Shown: piece by piece, positions 12,344-24,400 of the stretch | Layout: each line of letters starts with the position of its first letter | How positions within the stretch are numbered: the stretch's first letter is position 1 | From: Eudorina sp. 2006-703-Eu-15 | Lineage: Eukaryota > Chlorophyta > Chlorophyceae > Chlamydomonadales > Volvocaceae | Direction of reading: 5' to 3' | DNA: 64,000 bases | Assembly (NCBI GenBank): GCA_003117195.1 | Contig: BDSI01000153.1 | Span: 1-64,000, forward strand | Translations under genes and position numbers: made by a program | Notes under the pieces: model-generated | What the model saw: only the letters and a program-made list of their open reading frames with translations | Told to the model about the DNA's origin: nothing | Database searches by the model: none

Positions 12344-15300
12344 TCAGGCGGACAGAACAGGAGTGCGTGACATGCGAGGGGGGGAGTAGCGCCCCAAAAT
12401 TTGCCCGCGTGTGTGGTATCGGTTTTGCCGTTCATCAACCCTGACCTGGCGATGTTGGTGAAATCATCCGACTTACACGCTTATGGCCAGTTGCCTGGCC
12501 ATGGGCGCATTTCTCATCCGGCGGACACCTGACCGCCCCCAGCACCACGGGACCGTGGGACCTGCAGTCGCGCCCACCCACCCAGCGACCCAGTCCGTTT
12601 CCTCCCGCGCCCCCCGCCCTCCCCGGATCCTTCCTGTGGCAATCAGCGCAGTTTATCTTCGCGTTCGAACGCGCTGTACCCATCATTCCAACCACCCGAA
12701 CATGTCCAACACCCACCCGAACGATCGGACCTTTGCTCTCCGGCAGCAGCGCAGCTCCCATATGTCTACCGATCTCCTAGTTCCACCCGACCCCCCTCCC
12801 CAGCAGCGCAGTTCGAAATTGTCTACCAATTTCCTATACCCTCCCCATCCCCTTCCCCCCGCCCTCATGCGGCTGCAGGCGGTCTGGCGGTGGTCTTCGT
12901 GGTGGCGTCCGTGTGGTACCTCCACCGCCGGGGTAAGGCCCGCCGGGGAAGCTCCCTGATGGCCGCCCCGGGGGAGGGGCAGGGGGGAGAGGATCCGGAG
13001 CGGGGAGGCGGAGCAGCGGAGGCAGGGCGGGGCGTGGGGGCCCGAGTGGGCGGCGCGCTCGCCCGACTGCTGCCCGGAGCTGCGGCGCGCGAGGCGCAGA
13101 AGCGGCAGCCCTACGTGCCGGTGAGCGGTGGGGGGAGGGGGAGTGGGGGAAAGAGGGGGGAGGGGGAAAGGGGGTTAGGGGGAGGAGGGGAGGGCGAGGG
13201 CACCAGCGGAGTACTGTTCGACGCGGGGAGCAGCTTGGTCGCACTGTGTGGAGGGACGGATAGACGGACGGAGGCAGGGAGGGAGGGAGGCAGGCAGGGA
13301 GGGAGGGAGGGACGGAAATAGAAACGGAAGGAGGGACGGAGGGAGGGAGGGATGACTCCGAAACCAAAGGGAGGGATACCCAGTGCCTCCCAGAAGCGAC
13401 CCCACCAGTCCTGATTAGGGTCGGAGTGGGCGGATCGAGTGGGCCGGGCGAAGGGCAAGTGGCCGGCCACGGACTCAGTGCCGTTTGTGCCGCTTGCGTA
13501 AGGCACTTGAAGGTCTACTGGAGCTTGCAATCATACAGATGGGGTAGGAGGCAGGGCTCCCATTGGTATGTTCTTGCTTGGCCTAGGTGCTTCTTCTGAT
13601 GCGGGTTACTCCACTAGCGGTCGCTGGGCAGTGTCACGAGCCAGGCGTGGGTCTTCCAAGACCTCGAGAGGGTGTAGCGCTGGGTGCCGCAGGGGTGGTG
13701 GTAGCTGGGTAATGGGGTGCCTGTGTGGGCGACCTCCCCTGTGCTTGGCTTTATCCACTTCTGGGGATTATGCCCTCTGCTGTGCCTGTCCCTCTGGTAG
13801 TGTTGCCCCGCTGCGCGCCTCTGCTTGCTTCGGTGTCTGGCTGAGTGGGTCATGGCCCGGTGTGTTTTTTGGGTGCGGCGTTGAGGTGTGGAGGCGTCTT
13901 GCCGCCTTGGCGGTGGGGCCTGCTGGGGCTTGCCCTGGTATACACCGGTGATCCCTTTGGGGTCCGCTGTAACGTTCATTCATTCAATCATTCATGTGCG
14001 GATACCACTGCCGGGGGCCAAGTTGCGGAATCCCCCTCCAATTTTTGTTGTGCCGCATTGTCCCAACGGTTACCCGCACGGCGTTTCAGGGGTACGTGCC
14101 GGTGGTTAGCAAGGAAGCGCTCGACCGGATTGCCAAGGTGGGTCCAATGGGCGACAGGGCCTGTGGTGCAGAGGGCTGGGGGCAGCAGCCAAAACACACC
14201 CAATGCACATCTGATGCATGGGTTTGAGATCTGTACGGCACACGTGCCGGTGCGGTACGAGGGGGATGGGACTATCCTGGTCTGTTGGGTGTGCGGATGA
14301 CGTGCCTTACTGCTACATGTCCGTTGACGCCCTGTCTGCGCGTTGCCCCTCCCTGGCGCTGGCGGTGCGTCAGTGTTCGATTCCGAGACCCGGTACTACC
14401 TGGCATCCGCGGCACCCTCCTCCATCCACAAAACCGCACCCCCCCCCTGCCTAACGAGCTCCTCTTCTCCCAGCTCTGCCCGCTCTCCCCGCTCTGCCTC
14501 GCTGTGCCTCCTCCCTCCCTCCTCCCTCCGTCCTCCCTAATGTGTATATGTCTACAAATGTGCTTTACTCCCTCCCTCCTCCCCCTCCTCCCCCCTCCTG
14601 ACAGGTCCGCGCCGAGCTGAGCAGCAAGATGGTAGTGGCCTCCTCCGGAGACGACCTCTCGGACGTCCGGAACCTGCACCTGGTGGGGAAGGGCACCTTT
14701 GGAAGGGTGTACAGAGGTGAGCGAAGGGGAGGGAGGGGGAGGCCCGCTGGCGGGCGGGCCATCGGTGGGCGGCCGGTGGGCTGGCGGGCTGGGTTTGGGC
14801 CCGGCTGGCCAGATGGAGGGGTACGTCTGGAAGGGTCATCAAGGGCGCAGGGACGGACGCGTCATTGGGTGGAGCGATCTAGCCGGACGCGTGACGTGGG
14901 TGGTGGTGCGGGGTTTGGGTTGTTTTACTGGCCGTTTTCATAGATCCGCGCTGGGAGGGCTGAAAACGTGAAAACGACTGCCGTTGGCTGCGTCGGTTGT
15001 GGCAAACCACTATCGAAGTCAGGGCTTCCATGTGGTACCTCTGCCCTGCATTGGGTTTAGGTTTGTTGGCATCCGTCCGTCCCTCTCCGGACGGTGTGCG
15101 TGCCCTTTCGGCATTCGGTTGGATCCAAAACAGGCTGTGTTGACCGCTTGGCCCCTCGCCCGCATATGCCTCACGTATCGAGGTAGCGTTCGTGCCTTGG
15201 TCATCGCCCCCCCCCGCACATACACGCGCACCTGTTACGCTGGACTTCGCTTCTCGCGGCTCAGTTTCCTTTACACACACCCCTGCCCGGCAGGCGAGTG

Positions 15301-17771
15301 GAAGGGCGTCACGGTGGCGCTGAAGGTCATCAGCGTGCCGGTCAGCCAGTACGGCCAGGCGCAGTGGCAGCAGGTGCTGGGGGAGGCGGCGATATCCACC
15401 CTCCTCAACCACCCGTGCGTGCTCCAGGTGCGGTGACGGGCGGCAGGGAGGGCGGGCGGCAGGGCGGGGCGAAGGACTGGCTGAGAAACCAAACCCAGTA
15501 CAGGAAACCTGACGGACCCAGATCTGGGTTCAGAGAGGACGGGCGGGGGATTGGCCGGGGGAAAGCGTGCATGGCTCCAGCTTCCCTCTCGGGAGGGACA
15601 GAGGACAGCTGCTGCTCCGCTCCGGGTGGGGGACTGTCAGCCCATTCGGCGCTTCCCGCTTCCGGTTCCTCGCTGGCTGCTCGCGGCGGGCTGTAGATGA
15701 GTAGATCTGCTCCCCCGCAACGGACTCCGCTGCCCGCATCCCCTGGGCGGTCCGCGCGGCGGCTGCCCGCTGGGGCCAGATGCGGCTGTAGATGTGTAGA
15801 TACGAGGGTGGGTCTGCTGCTCTCTCGCTCCCTGCCGTGCGTACGGCGGCTGTAGCCCACTGTACAGCAGCCCCAACCTCATCACCTGCCCACCGACCCC
15901 CACCCGCGCTCCCGTCCCCGCAGACCTACTCGGTGGCCCTCCTGGAGTACTCCCCGGCGCTGAGGCCGGGCAGTCAGAGCTCGGAGGAGGGCGGGTGCGT
16001 GGGTGGCTGGGGGGCCTTAGGTTCGTTCGGAAAGACATGTACAAGGGGAGGGGGGTGGGGGTTGGGGTGGAGTGAGGCCTTGCAGCAGGGATGTGCATGG
16101 TGCACTGCGGCGCAACAACCTCCTCTCCAGGTTGGGGGCCACCGGCAGGGGGCCGTCTTCGTGCCCTGACGCGTGGCCGTTGAAACCGTCTCGACGAGTC
16201 GCTGGATACCGGGAGCCGTCGTGGCGAGCGGCGGGAGGTCGCTGTGAGGCGGTTGCTTCGGCATGGGGCCCGCCAGTGCTGCGGACACATGTGGACTGCA
16301 CCACTAACCAAATGTCAAGTCGGCTCAGCGTGACAGCAGAGAGACTTTGCGCGACAGCCGCCGGCCGGCGAGGACTGCCTCATCGGCTGAGACCTCTAGG
16401 TTCAGGAGCCGGGCCCCACGGCCGGACCGATATGCTCCGATACCAACGCAACGCGGGCCGTCTCGCTGGAATGGCCGTGCCCATGGGCGCGTGGGCTTCT
16501 GGGTGACTGGATGGTTGCTGGCTGTCTGCCTGCACAGCTGGGCTTCCCTTCTCCTCCCCCTCTGGCAGTAACGCATCTGCCGCTGCAACACAGCAGCTCC
16601 TCCACCGCAGCTCATGACGTCTTACCACCGCTGCGCAGCTCCCAGACCTGCATCCCTGGCCTGCCTGCCTGCCTGGTCGTCCGCGCCATCGCCGCCCGCC
16701 TGCTTCAGGGCCAACGCCGCGGGCTCCGGCCGGAGCAGCCAGGCGGAGGCGGCCCCCGCGCAGGCCCCGCCGACGCCGGCATCGGTCAGCGGCGCGCACG
16801 CGCACGACCTGGTGCCGTTCTACCAGCTGAAGATGGTATCCGAGTGAGTGAAGGAGGGGTGGCGACGAAAGTGCAGGAGGAGCAGAGGAGGAGGAGGAGG
16901 AGGCGGGGGTCGTTGGGATTCGAAGGCGCAAGACTTGCTGTTGGGGCGGTTGGGACGATGTGAGCGCGTATGGCCCATCAGTCGGCTGTTTTCTCGTGGG
17001 TGGGCGAACGATAGGCAGTCCTGCCGGCCAAAGTTGGGCCGCGCAGGCCTGAAATGTCGACGTTATGGTCCTCGGGATCCAATGATGCCTACCGTGCTTT
17101 GTGTGTGTATTTGTGTGGCCCACGACCGTGTGGCTCTGTGCGGTGCTTCCCTGGCGCACCCGGTCGCGCCGCCTCCCCGTCAGGTTCTGCGAGGGCGGCG
17201 CTGTGGTGCAGGCGCTGCGGAGGATGCAGTTCTACGACTCAGTGGGTGGGTCAGGGCAGGAGGGGAGGGCGGAGGGATGGAGGGGTGTATAGGGGAGTGT
17301 TGGAAGACATGGGGGCGGGGGAAAGGCAGGAGGGGAGGGGATTAAAAAGGAGGGTGCAGCCAGGGAAGCACAGCTGTGAAGATAATGAGAGCGGAAGACA
17401 AGGCCGTTAAGAGGACGCACCCTGGCACATTGGTGTTTGATCCGTTGATGTTTGATCCGTCTTAAAAGCGCTGGGTCCAACCCATTTAATGCTCTGGATG
17501 GCGTGTTTCGGCTGCAACCTCTGCGGGTGTCGTATATTTGGACTGCGCCAGGATGGCCTGCATGCTGTGCTATGCGACGCGCCCGTCCCTCGTCTTGTGA
17601 TGCGCAGGCGGTGGGACGGTTCGGCTGCCCGCCGTGATTGAGATCGCCTCCCAGGTGGCCTGCGGGATGGCCTACCTCCATTCCGCCAACATAATTCATG
17701 CAGGTATGAGAGTGTTTAAAAGAATATTGAGCGGCGAGAAGCGTCGAAGCGACGAGCATTCCAGCTCGACC

Positions 17772-17849
<78 letters not shown>

Positions 17850-20800
17850 GAACTGAGCCGCGAGAAGCGAAGTCCAGCGCAATAGCCGATGGTGGCGATG
17901 GAAACTGAGGATACCCGAAACCCGCCCGAATTACCGAAAACCGTGACGGAAGTGACTGGTGAGGGCGTAGTAGGCGATATATACGTTGACGGAGCCGCCG
18001 TATGACAGTTGACCAAGGCGGGCGCCAGAGGTCCAGTAGCAACCGCCAGCGGAAAGGCTGCCGGAGCGTAGTCTAAACAAATGACTTCTTAAACTAACCT
18101 ATTTAACCTATACTAATGCAGCAGAGCAGGGGTTGGGTGCGTCCACAACGCGTGCAATGCCGACAGCAAACATCGTGCCCAGCACAACCGTACTGACCTG
18201 AAGGCAGCGACACGGGAAGCCAGGCGTTGCAGCACAGCGTTAGTAGTTGGCGGGTTCGGCGAAGGTGACATGCGTAACGGATGGCAAGGCAGGGACACAC
18301 GTGCGCGCGACGGACGTAAAAGTAAGCAAGTTAGTATGAAGAAATAAAGGAACATGTGTATGTGTGTGTGTGTGTGTAAAAGAGAACTGAGCCGCGAGTG
18401 TGTGTGTGTGTGTGTGTTCCTGCCCGCCTCGCCTCACTCCGCCCTCAAGCCCCCCCCCCACACACACACAATCCAATCAAGACCGAAACCCCCAAGACCC
18501 CCTCTAGACACCGAACCGAACACACCCCCGCCTCTTCCCGCGCATCTCGCCCGTCGGCCCCGCAGACCTGAAGGCCGCCAACGTGCTTCTGAAGCACCAG
18601 CCGGGCAGCGGGCGGCTCCAAGCCAAGGTGGCGGACTTCGGGCTGTCCTTCCGATTGGAGGACCCGGAGGCCACCCACGCGACCAAGGGCCAGCTGGTGG
18701 GTGCCGGCTGGGGGGGAGGACCAGGCGGGGGGGGGTCTGGGTCCGTGAATGCACACGCGGATTGGGGGGTTTGGTTCCTGGGCTGGGATGGCCTGCCTCA
18801 TTCCCTCGGGTGTTTGGCGAGAAGCCCGCCCAGGCCGAAAGGGTGCTTACCAGTCAATACACTTCGTTCCAAAGAGGCGGCGAAACGTGCCGATCCCTCC
18901 TTCCCTCGGGTGTACGTGACCCACACGGTTGGGGGGCCCACCGGCAGGAGCTGCAGCGCAGCAAGTGATCATGATTTCATGTGTACGGTGTGACCGGCAT
19001 CATCCCGCATGATCGGGGCCCCCCACGGCCAGCATCTGTTGCGAGGGAAGGAGATCCTTCGCGCTGCCCGACCAAGCGTGCTGAGCTACCCGACCCGCGC
19101 TGCCGCCGTGGTGTGCCTTGCCGGCGCCCGCCCCCCGCAACCCTTTTTTGTCAATAGTCAATAAAGACAGCGCACCCCCACCCCGCACCCCCACCCCGCA
19201 GGGATCGATTACGCACATGGCTCCAGGTGTGTGTGGGGGGGGGATGTGGTTCGGGGGGTTGCGGGTGCGTGTGTGTGTGTGGGGGGGGCCTCAAGTGGGC
19301 GCCTTTGGGGACCGGGTTCGGTAAACACGACTCACCCAACGGCCAACGCAACGAGGACACCGAAACCAACGGGGGGCTCCACGGGGCTTCAGGAGCCTCG
19401 GCAGCTGAGCTCGTCAGCCGCCTCAGCATGTCGGCGGTTTGTCGGTTGGTTAGTTGGTGGGTTGGGCTCCAGGCCGGCTGCGAAATACTGAGACCTCGTG
19501 GTGTTACCCTCCCTGGTTGCGCAGCTCCAATACCCCTTGCGCCTCCAAACCCCTTGCGCCTCCAATACCCCTTGCGCACACGGCCCTGGTCCCCCTCCCC
19601 CTTCACCCCTACAGAGGTGCTGCTCCACGGCCGCGTGTCCAAATCGAGCGACGTCTACAGCTTCGGCATCTTGCGTGAGTGCCGGCCGACGGGCGCAAAC
19701 CGCTCCCCCCCATCTTTGCCCACCTATCCGCTGTATCCCCATTCCCCAATCCCCCATCCTGGGCAGATTTCTCATGTCAACCCCCCAAAGTATCTACCCT
19801 CGCCTACCCAATCGTTGCGGTACATCCCTTCCCCACGTCGCGCTTCCGGTGCCGTGCGCCCCGCCGTACGGCCCTCCCTCCCTGCAGCACACGAGTTGCA
19901 GTGCTTCTGAAACCCCTGCTCGCGGTTCACCCCCCGGCTGCGCCACTCCCGCCACACCCACACCGCGTGAACGCTTGTCTGTCGGGCTGTGCTCCCACCC
20001 GGCCCCCCCTGCCCCCCTCGTCCCCTCCCTGCTGCAGTGTACGAGCTGTACACCGGGCAGCGCGCGTACTGGGACGTCCCCCAGCCCATGCTGGCCTACC
20101 ACGTGGCCACCTCCGGGGGCAGGCCGCTGCTGCCGCCGCACTGCCCCCCCGCCTTCCGGGACCTGGCCAAGACGTGCTGGGCCGCGGAGGCGGGCTCCAG
20201 GTGGGCCTTTTGGAGGAGTTGTATTGAACGGAGAAAAGAAGCTTTTGGGGGTAGGGGGGAGGCGAGGGGGTCGGGGTGGGGTTGTGGCTGGCCACCAGCT
20301 GGAGGAGCTGGTCATCAGCAACGGCCGGAACCTGGTGCTGCCCGTGCTGGGTAGGTGGCGACCCGGCCAGGGGCGGAAGGCATCTCCGCATCGTGTGGGG
20401 ATGGGGCTGGCCACCACCGGCCCAGTATGCAAACAAAGGGTAAGACCAGCAGGGGACAGGTGACCCGGGTACTGCCCGAGACGAATTTATATCCTAGTTG
20501 TGCCGACCACTTGAGGGAATAATGTGAAGTGACCGTGTGTGGAGATCTTTGTACACGGGAGTGCTGAGCGCGAAGGGCGCAAGTGCCTGCCGCACATCAC
20601 ATCGTCATCAGCGCCGTACGCCCGTACCTCCGTACCGACCTGTCGGCCGCGTCCGGCGCACGACGAACGGATCACACCCCACCTCGCCCCCACCCGGCGG
20701 ACGTCCCGTCCCGTCCCGTGTCGTGTCGTAACCCGCAGGCCGACGTTTGAGCAGATCTACAGCCGCTTGCAGGCCCTGGCCGCGGATGTCAACCGCCTGA

Positions 20801-21465
20801 TGAACAACCCGACGTCCGCCTCCACCACCACCACTGTTCGGAACGTCCCCGGAGGCGGCGGAGCCACCGCCGCCGCCGCCGCCGCCGACCCGCGTTCGGA
20901 TGCCCTGACAGGCATTACGCTGCCGCCGGCCGGTGTACAGTCCCGCCCCGAGGGGCCGTCCCCGACCGCTGCCGCTGCATGCGCCTCCGCCGTACTTCTT
21001 CCTGGCGAGGACAGCGATCTCCGGGAGGGCCGGGTGGCCCCGCCGCCCAGCCAGGAGCCCGCGGTGGCGGCGGCGGCGGTCGCCGCCGCCGCCGCTGCGC
21101 CGTGTTCGGCGCCCGATGCCGCCATCGGCGGCGGCGGCGGCAGCACCGCCGACGGGTCCATGCGCTCGCCCCCGCAGCCCCTGTCGGCGGAGGCGGTGGC
21201 ATCACCCTCCGTCGACCCGAGCTTGGGGAGCTCCCTGGACCCGTTCCTGGCGAGGCGCGAAGCGGCCGCTGCCCCCGCCACCGCCACTGCCGCGGGCGCC
21301 GCTATTCCATCGGCCGCTGACGCCGGGGCTCAGTCGCCGGGGCTGACGGAGGTTCAGCCGCCGCCACAACAGCAGCAGCTGCCGGCGCCGCCGCCGCCGA
21401 TGCCGACCGTCGAGGCGGGCGCTGGCTCTGGCGTCGTCGTCGAGGCGGCGCCGGCCACGTCGTGA
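10189..21465 (+). CDS. Receptor-like protein kinase with beta-helix-like ectodomain
   Basis: Predicted single-pass membrane kinase, 16 exons, 1002 aa, frame intact: 10189-10688, 10965-11223, 11720-11963, 12879-13120, 14090-14137, 14605-14716, 15294-15427, 15924-15994, 16709-16843, 17184-17245, 17608-17703, 18566-18696, 19202-19226, 19615-19674, 20038-20200, 20739-21465. A signal peptide follows Met at 10243 (MTSLLLLVALVDLPCVLA). The ectodomain (about aa 35-325) looks like a pectin-lyase-type beta-helix. A TM helix (about aa 328-350, ILIPALLVGGLAVVFVVASV) is split by an intron. The kinase domain (about aa 450-770) has GKGTFGRVY, VALK, LGEAA (helix C Glu), IIHADLKAANVLL, VADFGLSF and MAPE. HRD is HAD, so this is a non-RD kinase with the catalytic Asp kept. 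The C-tail is Ala/Pro/Gly-rich. Closest family is TKL/Raf-like. Ligand and substrate are unknown. Confidence 0.87.
11235..11271. repeat. (GACT)n microsatellite just after splice donor
   Basis: About nine GACT units begin some 12 nt after the 5' splice site of kinase intron 2 (donor at 11224). Confidence 0.9.
12275..12343. repeat. Two (GT)n tracts in kinase intron 3
   Basis: (GT)n at about 12278-12295 and 12313-12342, separated by TAGAAATGCAA. That same spacer also occurs beside the GT tract at 35299-35316 in the AP-4 beta gene. Confidence 0.8.
12685..12850. repeat. Dispersed repeat copy in kinase intron 3
   Basis: The sequence around 12726-12775 (CGGACCTTTGCTCT, GGCAGCAGCGCAGC, TGTCTACCGAT) is closely matched at 26567-26615 in the dehydratase gene. 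A second half-unit (CAGCAGCGCAGTTCG, TCTACCAATTTCC, TATACCCTCC) at 12800-12845 resembles segments near 27484, 34149 (minus) and 48370-48735. This is probably an undescribed short interspersed repeat. Confidence 0.55.
13127..13356. repeat. G-rich purine tract in kinase intron 4
   Basis: Runs of G4-G6 (13127-13199), then a degenerate (GGGAGGGAGGCA)n array (13262-13356), starting immediately after the donor at 13121. Confidence 0.8.
13537..13996 (+). mobile_element. LINE 3' end (second copy), in kinase intron 4
   Basis: Nearly identical over about 450 bp to 4365-4814, the 3' UTR of the LINE in the protease gene. It ends in the same CATT-type tail (13974-13996). This is a strongly 5'-truncated insertion in sense orientation. 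The neighbouring exons (12879-13120 and 14090-14137) remain intact. Confidence 0.85.
15237..15285 (-). repeat. (GT)n-linked repeat next to splice acceptor
   Basis: This is the reverse complement of the element at 17839-17882 (core GAGCCGCGAGAAGCGAAGTC plus a GT tract). Its pyrimidine-rich strand runs into the acceptor of the kinase exon that starts at 15294. Confidence 0.7.
17712..17884 (+). repeat. 71-bp (GT)n flanked by direct repeats
   Basis: A pure (GT)n at 17774-17844 lies between two related units: TTGAGCGGCGAGAAGCG (about 17729) and CTGAGCCGCGAGAAGCG (about 17853). It is in kinase intron 11. Confidence 0.85.
18355..18418 (+). repeat. Third (GT)n-linked repeat copy
   Basis: A GT tract, then AAAAGAGAACTGAGCCGCGA, then a second GT tract. 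It matches the elements at 15237-15285 (minus) and 17839-17882. Confidence 0.75.
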
Positions 21466-24400
21466 GCCGTTGACTGCATTTCGCAGCGCGCGCGCAGCAG
21501 GCTGGGATTGGAACACATGTGATGGAAGTCTTGACGTGCGCATCATACGGAGACCATTGATGGAGGGACTGACGAAGAGGGCCTTTGGGCGTGTGGAATG
21601 TGGAATGTGGAATGCGGGGGAGCATGGGTTGCGGCAACTCGGGCGCCAGCAACGCTGGTTGTTGTGCCTTGATGTGAAGCAGACTGAGGAGGAGGTGAAG
21701 GAGGGGGCGGGCGAGAGCGGAGGAGAGCGACAGGGGATTCGGTGGGCAGAACGACGAGCAAGGTGGCACGTGGCCCGGACGCATCCGGGCGGCCCCCGTG
21801 TCCTCCTGGCGGTGGTGGTGGTGGTGGCGACTGCAGAAGCAACATATGGTATTTATAGCACCTTCGCATATATTGTCATTGATCAGTGTTGATACCTTAG
21901 ATCAATATTGATAAGGCAGGCACGCTTCTCGAGTCGGAACTGTTCGTGAACTGGATAACATTCTTGGGAGGGTCGGTCGTACCGTCGTACTCATAACGCC
22001 CTTGGAAGGTTTCTGTACAGCTCGAGCTGCGGTGCTGCTCGTGAGTGGGCGTTGATTCGGCTGTCAATGCTGCAGCACATTTCGTGGGAGGAGAAGGAGG
22101 AGGAGGGAGAAGGGGAAGAGCGAGGAGGAGGGGAAAGGGGAAGAGGGAGGAGGAGGAGGGGGGAGGAGGAGGAGGAGGACGAGCGAGGAAGGCACCTAAT
22201 AGCGCGCCTTATTGTGGACCGCATATCCCGCTACCGACCTCTCGCGAGCTTGGCAATCTCACGGACTGGTTACCCGGCGGGTGTCGCGAGGGCGGTCTAT
22301 CCGCTGGGGCGAGGGGCGGGCGTGTGTCAGTGATGATTAGGGCAGCGTGCGCCGCATGCAAGGGCCCAAGTTGCGCCTCCCGAGGGGCGAGCCCGTACGC
22401 CTAGCAACTGCCCAGTCCCTGTCCTTGTCCCAGTCCAGCCGGGTGGGTGGGTGGGTGGGCGGGCGGGCGGGTTTGTGCTCTGCAGGCAGGGCAAATCCGC
22501 GGAGGCGCGCCAACGTGTGCCCGAGTGGCGCCCCCCGCCGTAGGCGCCTCCCGCCCGCCCTCAACCCATTGTGGTGCACCTCCGTGGCGACGCTTTGCTG
22601 CGTTGTTCCTACGGGGGCGTGTGCCCCGGCGCCCCGGGGGAGCGAGGAAGGGTACACGTCACACTGAAGTACGAATGTCGAGACATCGGTTTTGCGGGTG
22701 TGGGTGCATGTGCGACGTGAGCCGCCTGTGGGTGCGTGGGTGCAGGGGGGGAAGGCCTGGTGACGTGTTTGGCCGGGGGTCGCTGTCTTGATTGACACCG
22801 GGGGCCCGGACGTGCGCGCACATGGCGAGGCGGACGGGGACTCGCCGGGTACCGCGGGGTTTCATTCGTACTTTGTCGACTAGGGTTTCGGATGCCTGTG
22901 TTGCGGTGATTGGACCTCGCCTTTCGGGGCCATATGGGCTTCATGGGCGGTGAAGCGCTCGGCATATGCAGCTGCGGGACCCCAGGGCGCCGAGTCCGGA
23001 TTGTTTTGAGAGGCAGGAGGAAGACTGCGAGGAGGAGAATGATGTTGGGGTGTGGGCGTTGGAGGCGCAGCGGCTCTTTAGTGAGCCGTTGTGGTGGTGG
23101 TGGTGGGTTGTCGTGTTGCGGCCGCGGCGCCGTTCGGAGCCTCGCTCGAACGCTGTTGACTTGATGCTGCGACCACCACTGGGCCGACAGTGGTGGGCCC
23201 GGGGGCATATGCGTGCGTTTAGACGATCGCGCCGTGCGCGCGTGTGTGTGGCGGGGGGAGTGATTTGTGGGCGTGGGAGAGGTTTGCCCGGCGGCGCATG
23301 AGGGGCATGTTCTAGGTGGGCAGTTTCGACAGGCGCCGGAGGAGATCTGATTCAGAAGAAGAAAGAAGGGCTAGGGGCTGAGGACGACTGATGCAAAGAC
23401 GGATGGGGTGGGGGGATGTTTCCCTGGTGGGCAAGGTGGGAGGCGCGGCGTTTTCGTCGACATGTAGATCTGCGTGATGTACGAGGATCGTACATAGCTG
23501 CCGTACATGCATTCACCAGGCGCCCTAAGCAGGGTGGCGAGTTGCTGCGGCTGCGAGATTGATTCTGAGGAACTGAGCAACTGGGCATCAGGAAGCAACG
23601 ACCCCAGGCGGCATTGGTTAGTCTACTCTGCGGGTACTGCGGTGTGTAAAGCCCTCATCGCTGGGAAGCTCGAAATTTTGCTGCCTGCTAAGTGATGTGT
23701 CACTGCATCTCGCGGGGCTCGAAGCCGGGGTGAATGGGATTGCTGCCTTTGACGGATGGGGGGTTGGGGGCCGGCGCGCGCGCGCGCGCGCCGGCCGTAT
23801 GTGTACTTCCTTAAGCGCCGCGTCGTACATTTCTCGTAATGACTGCCTGTATTGCGAGTGGATATCGATGAGTCGAGATTGGTTCTGAGGCTTGCTAGCG
23901 CGGGCGGACGGGTTCCGAGTTCATAGTAATCGTGCAGTTTCTTAATGTGCGTCGCCTGCTGTAGCGGCGACGGCAAAAGATCATTAAAAATTCATTCTTA
24001 CCCGCGCCATCGGCGCGGTTGCTTTGCACGGTGCGCGCCGCCTGATAACTCTCCATGGTGGCGGCGGCGTGGGCGGCCGCTGCCAAGGCCGCTGCCGGGT
24101 GGGTCCCTGGGGTGGCCCATGGCGAGTCCGGTGTTGGAAGTCTGCGCGGTTGGCGACCGAATGAGAGGTTGAGGGCCCCTCCCGCGTTTTTGGCTCCTCG
24201 CTGCTGCGGTTCTCGACCGGGTGTCTCACACGCCGCGCGCTGCTCTCTGCGCCTTGTCACGGAAACGCTGCCGTGGCGCCGTACACCGGGACCGCACCTC
24301 TGGGTGGGGCAACGGCGATGGCGCCGTACCGTGTCGAGTCTCGACAGTGACGCCCTGTTTTTGAGGTGTGCATGCCCGCCACTGCGTGTGCCTTCGCGGT

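Noticed and set aside
14372..14420. An extra kinase exon (VFDSETRYYLASAAPSS)
   Set aside because: No good donor follows, and the exons at 14090-14137 and 14605-14716 already join in frame without it.
17232..18042. Minus-strand frames with HTHTHT runs
   Set aside because: They only read the (GT)n tract in a kinase intron.
20939..21346. Frames overlapping the Ala/Pro-rich kinase tail on both strands
   Set aside because: They are shadows of the GC-rich terminal kinase exon.
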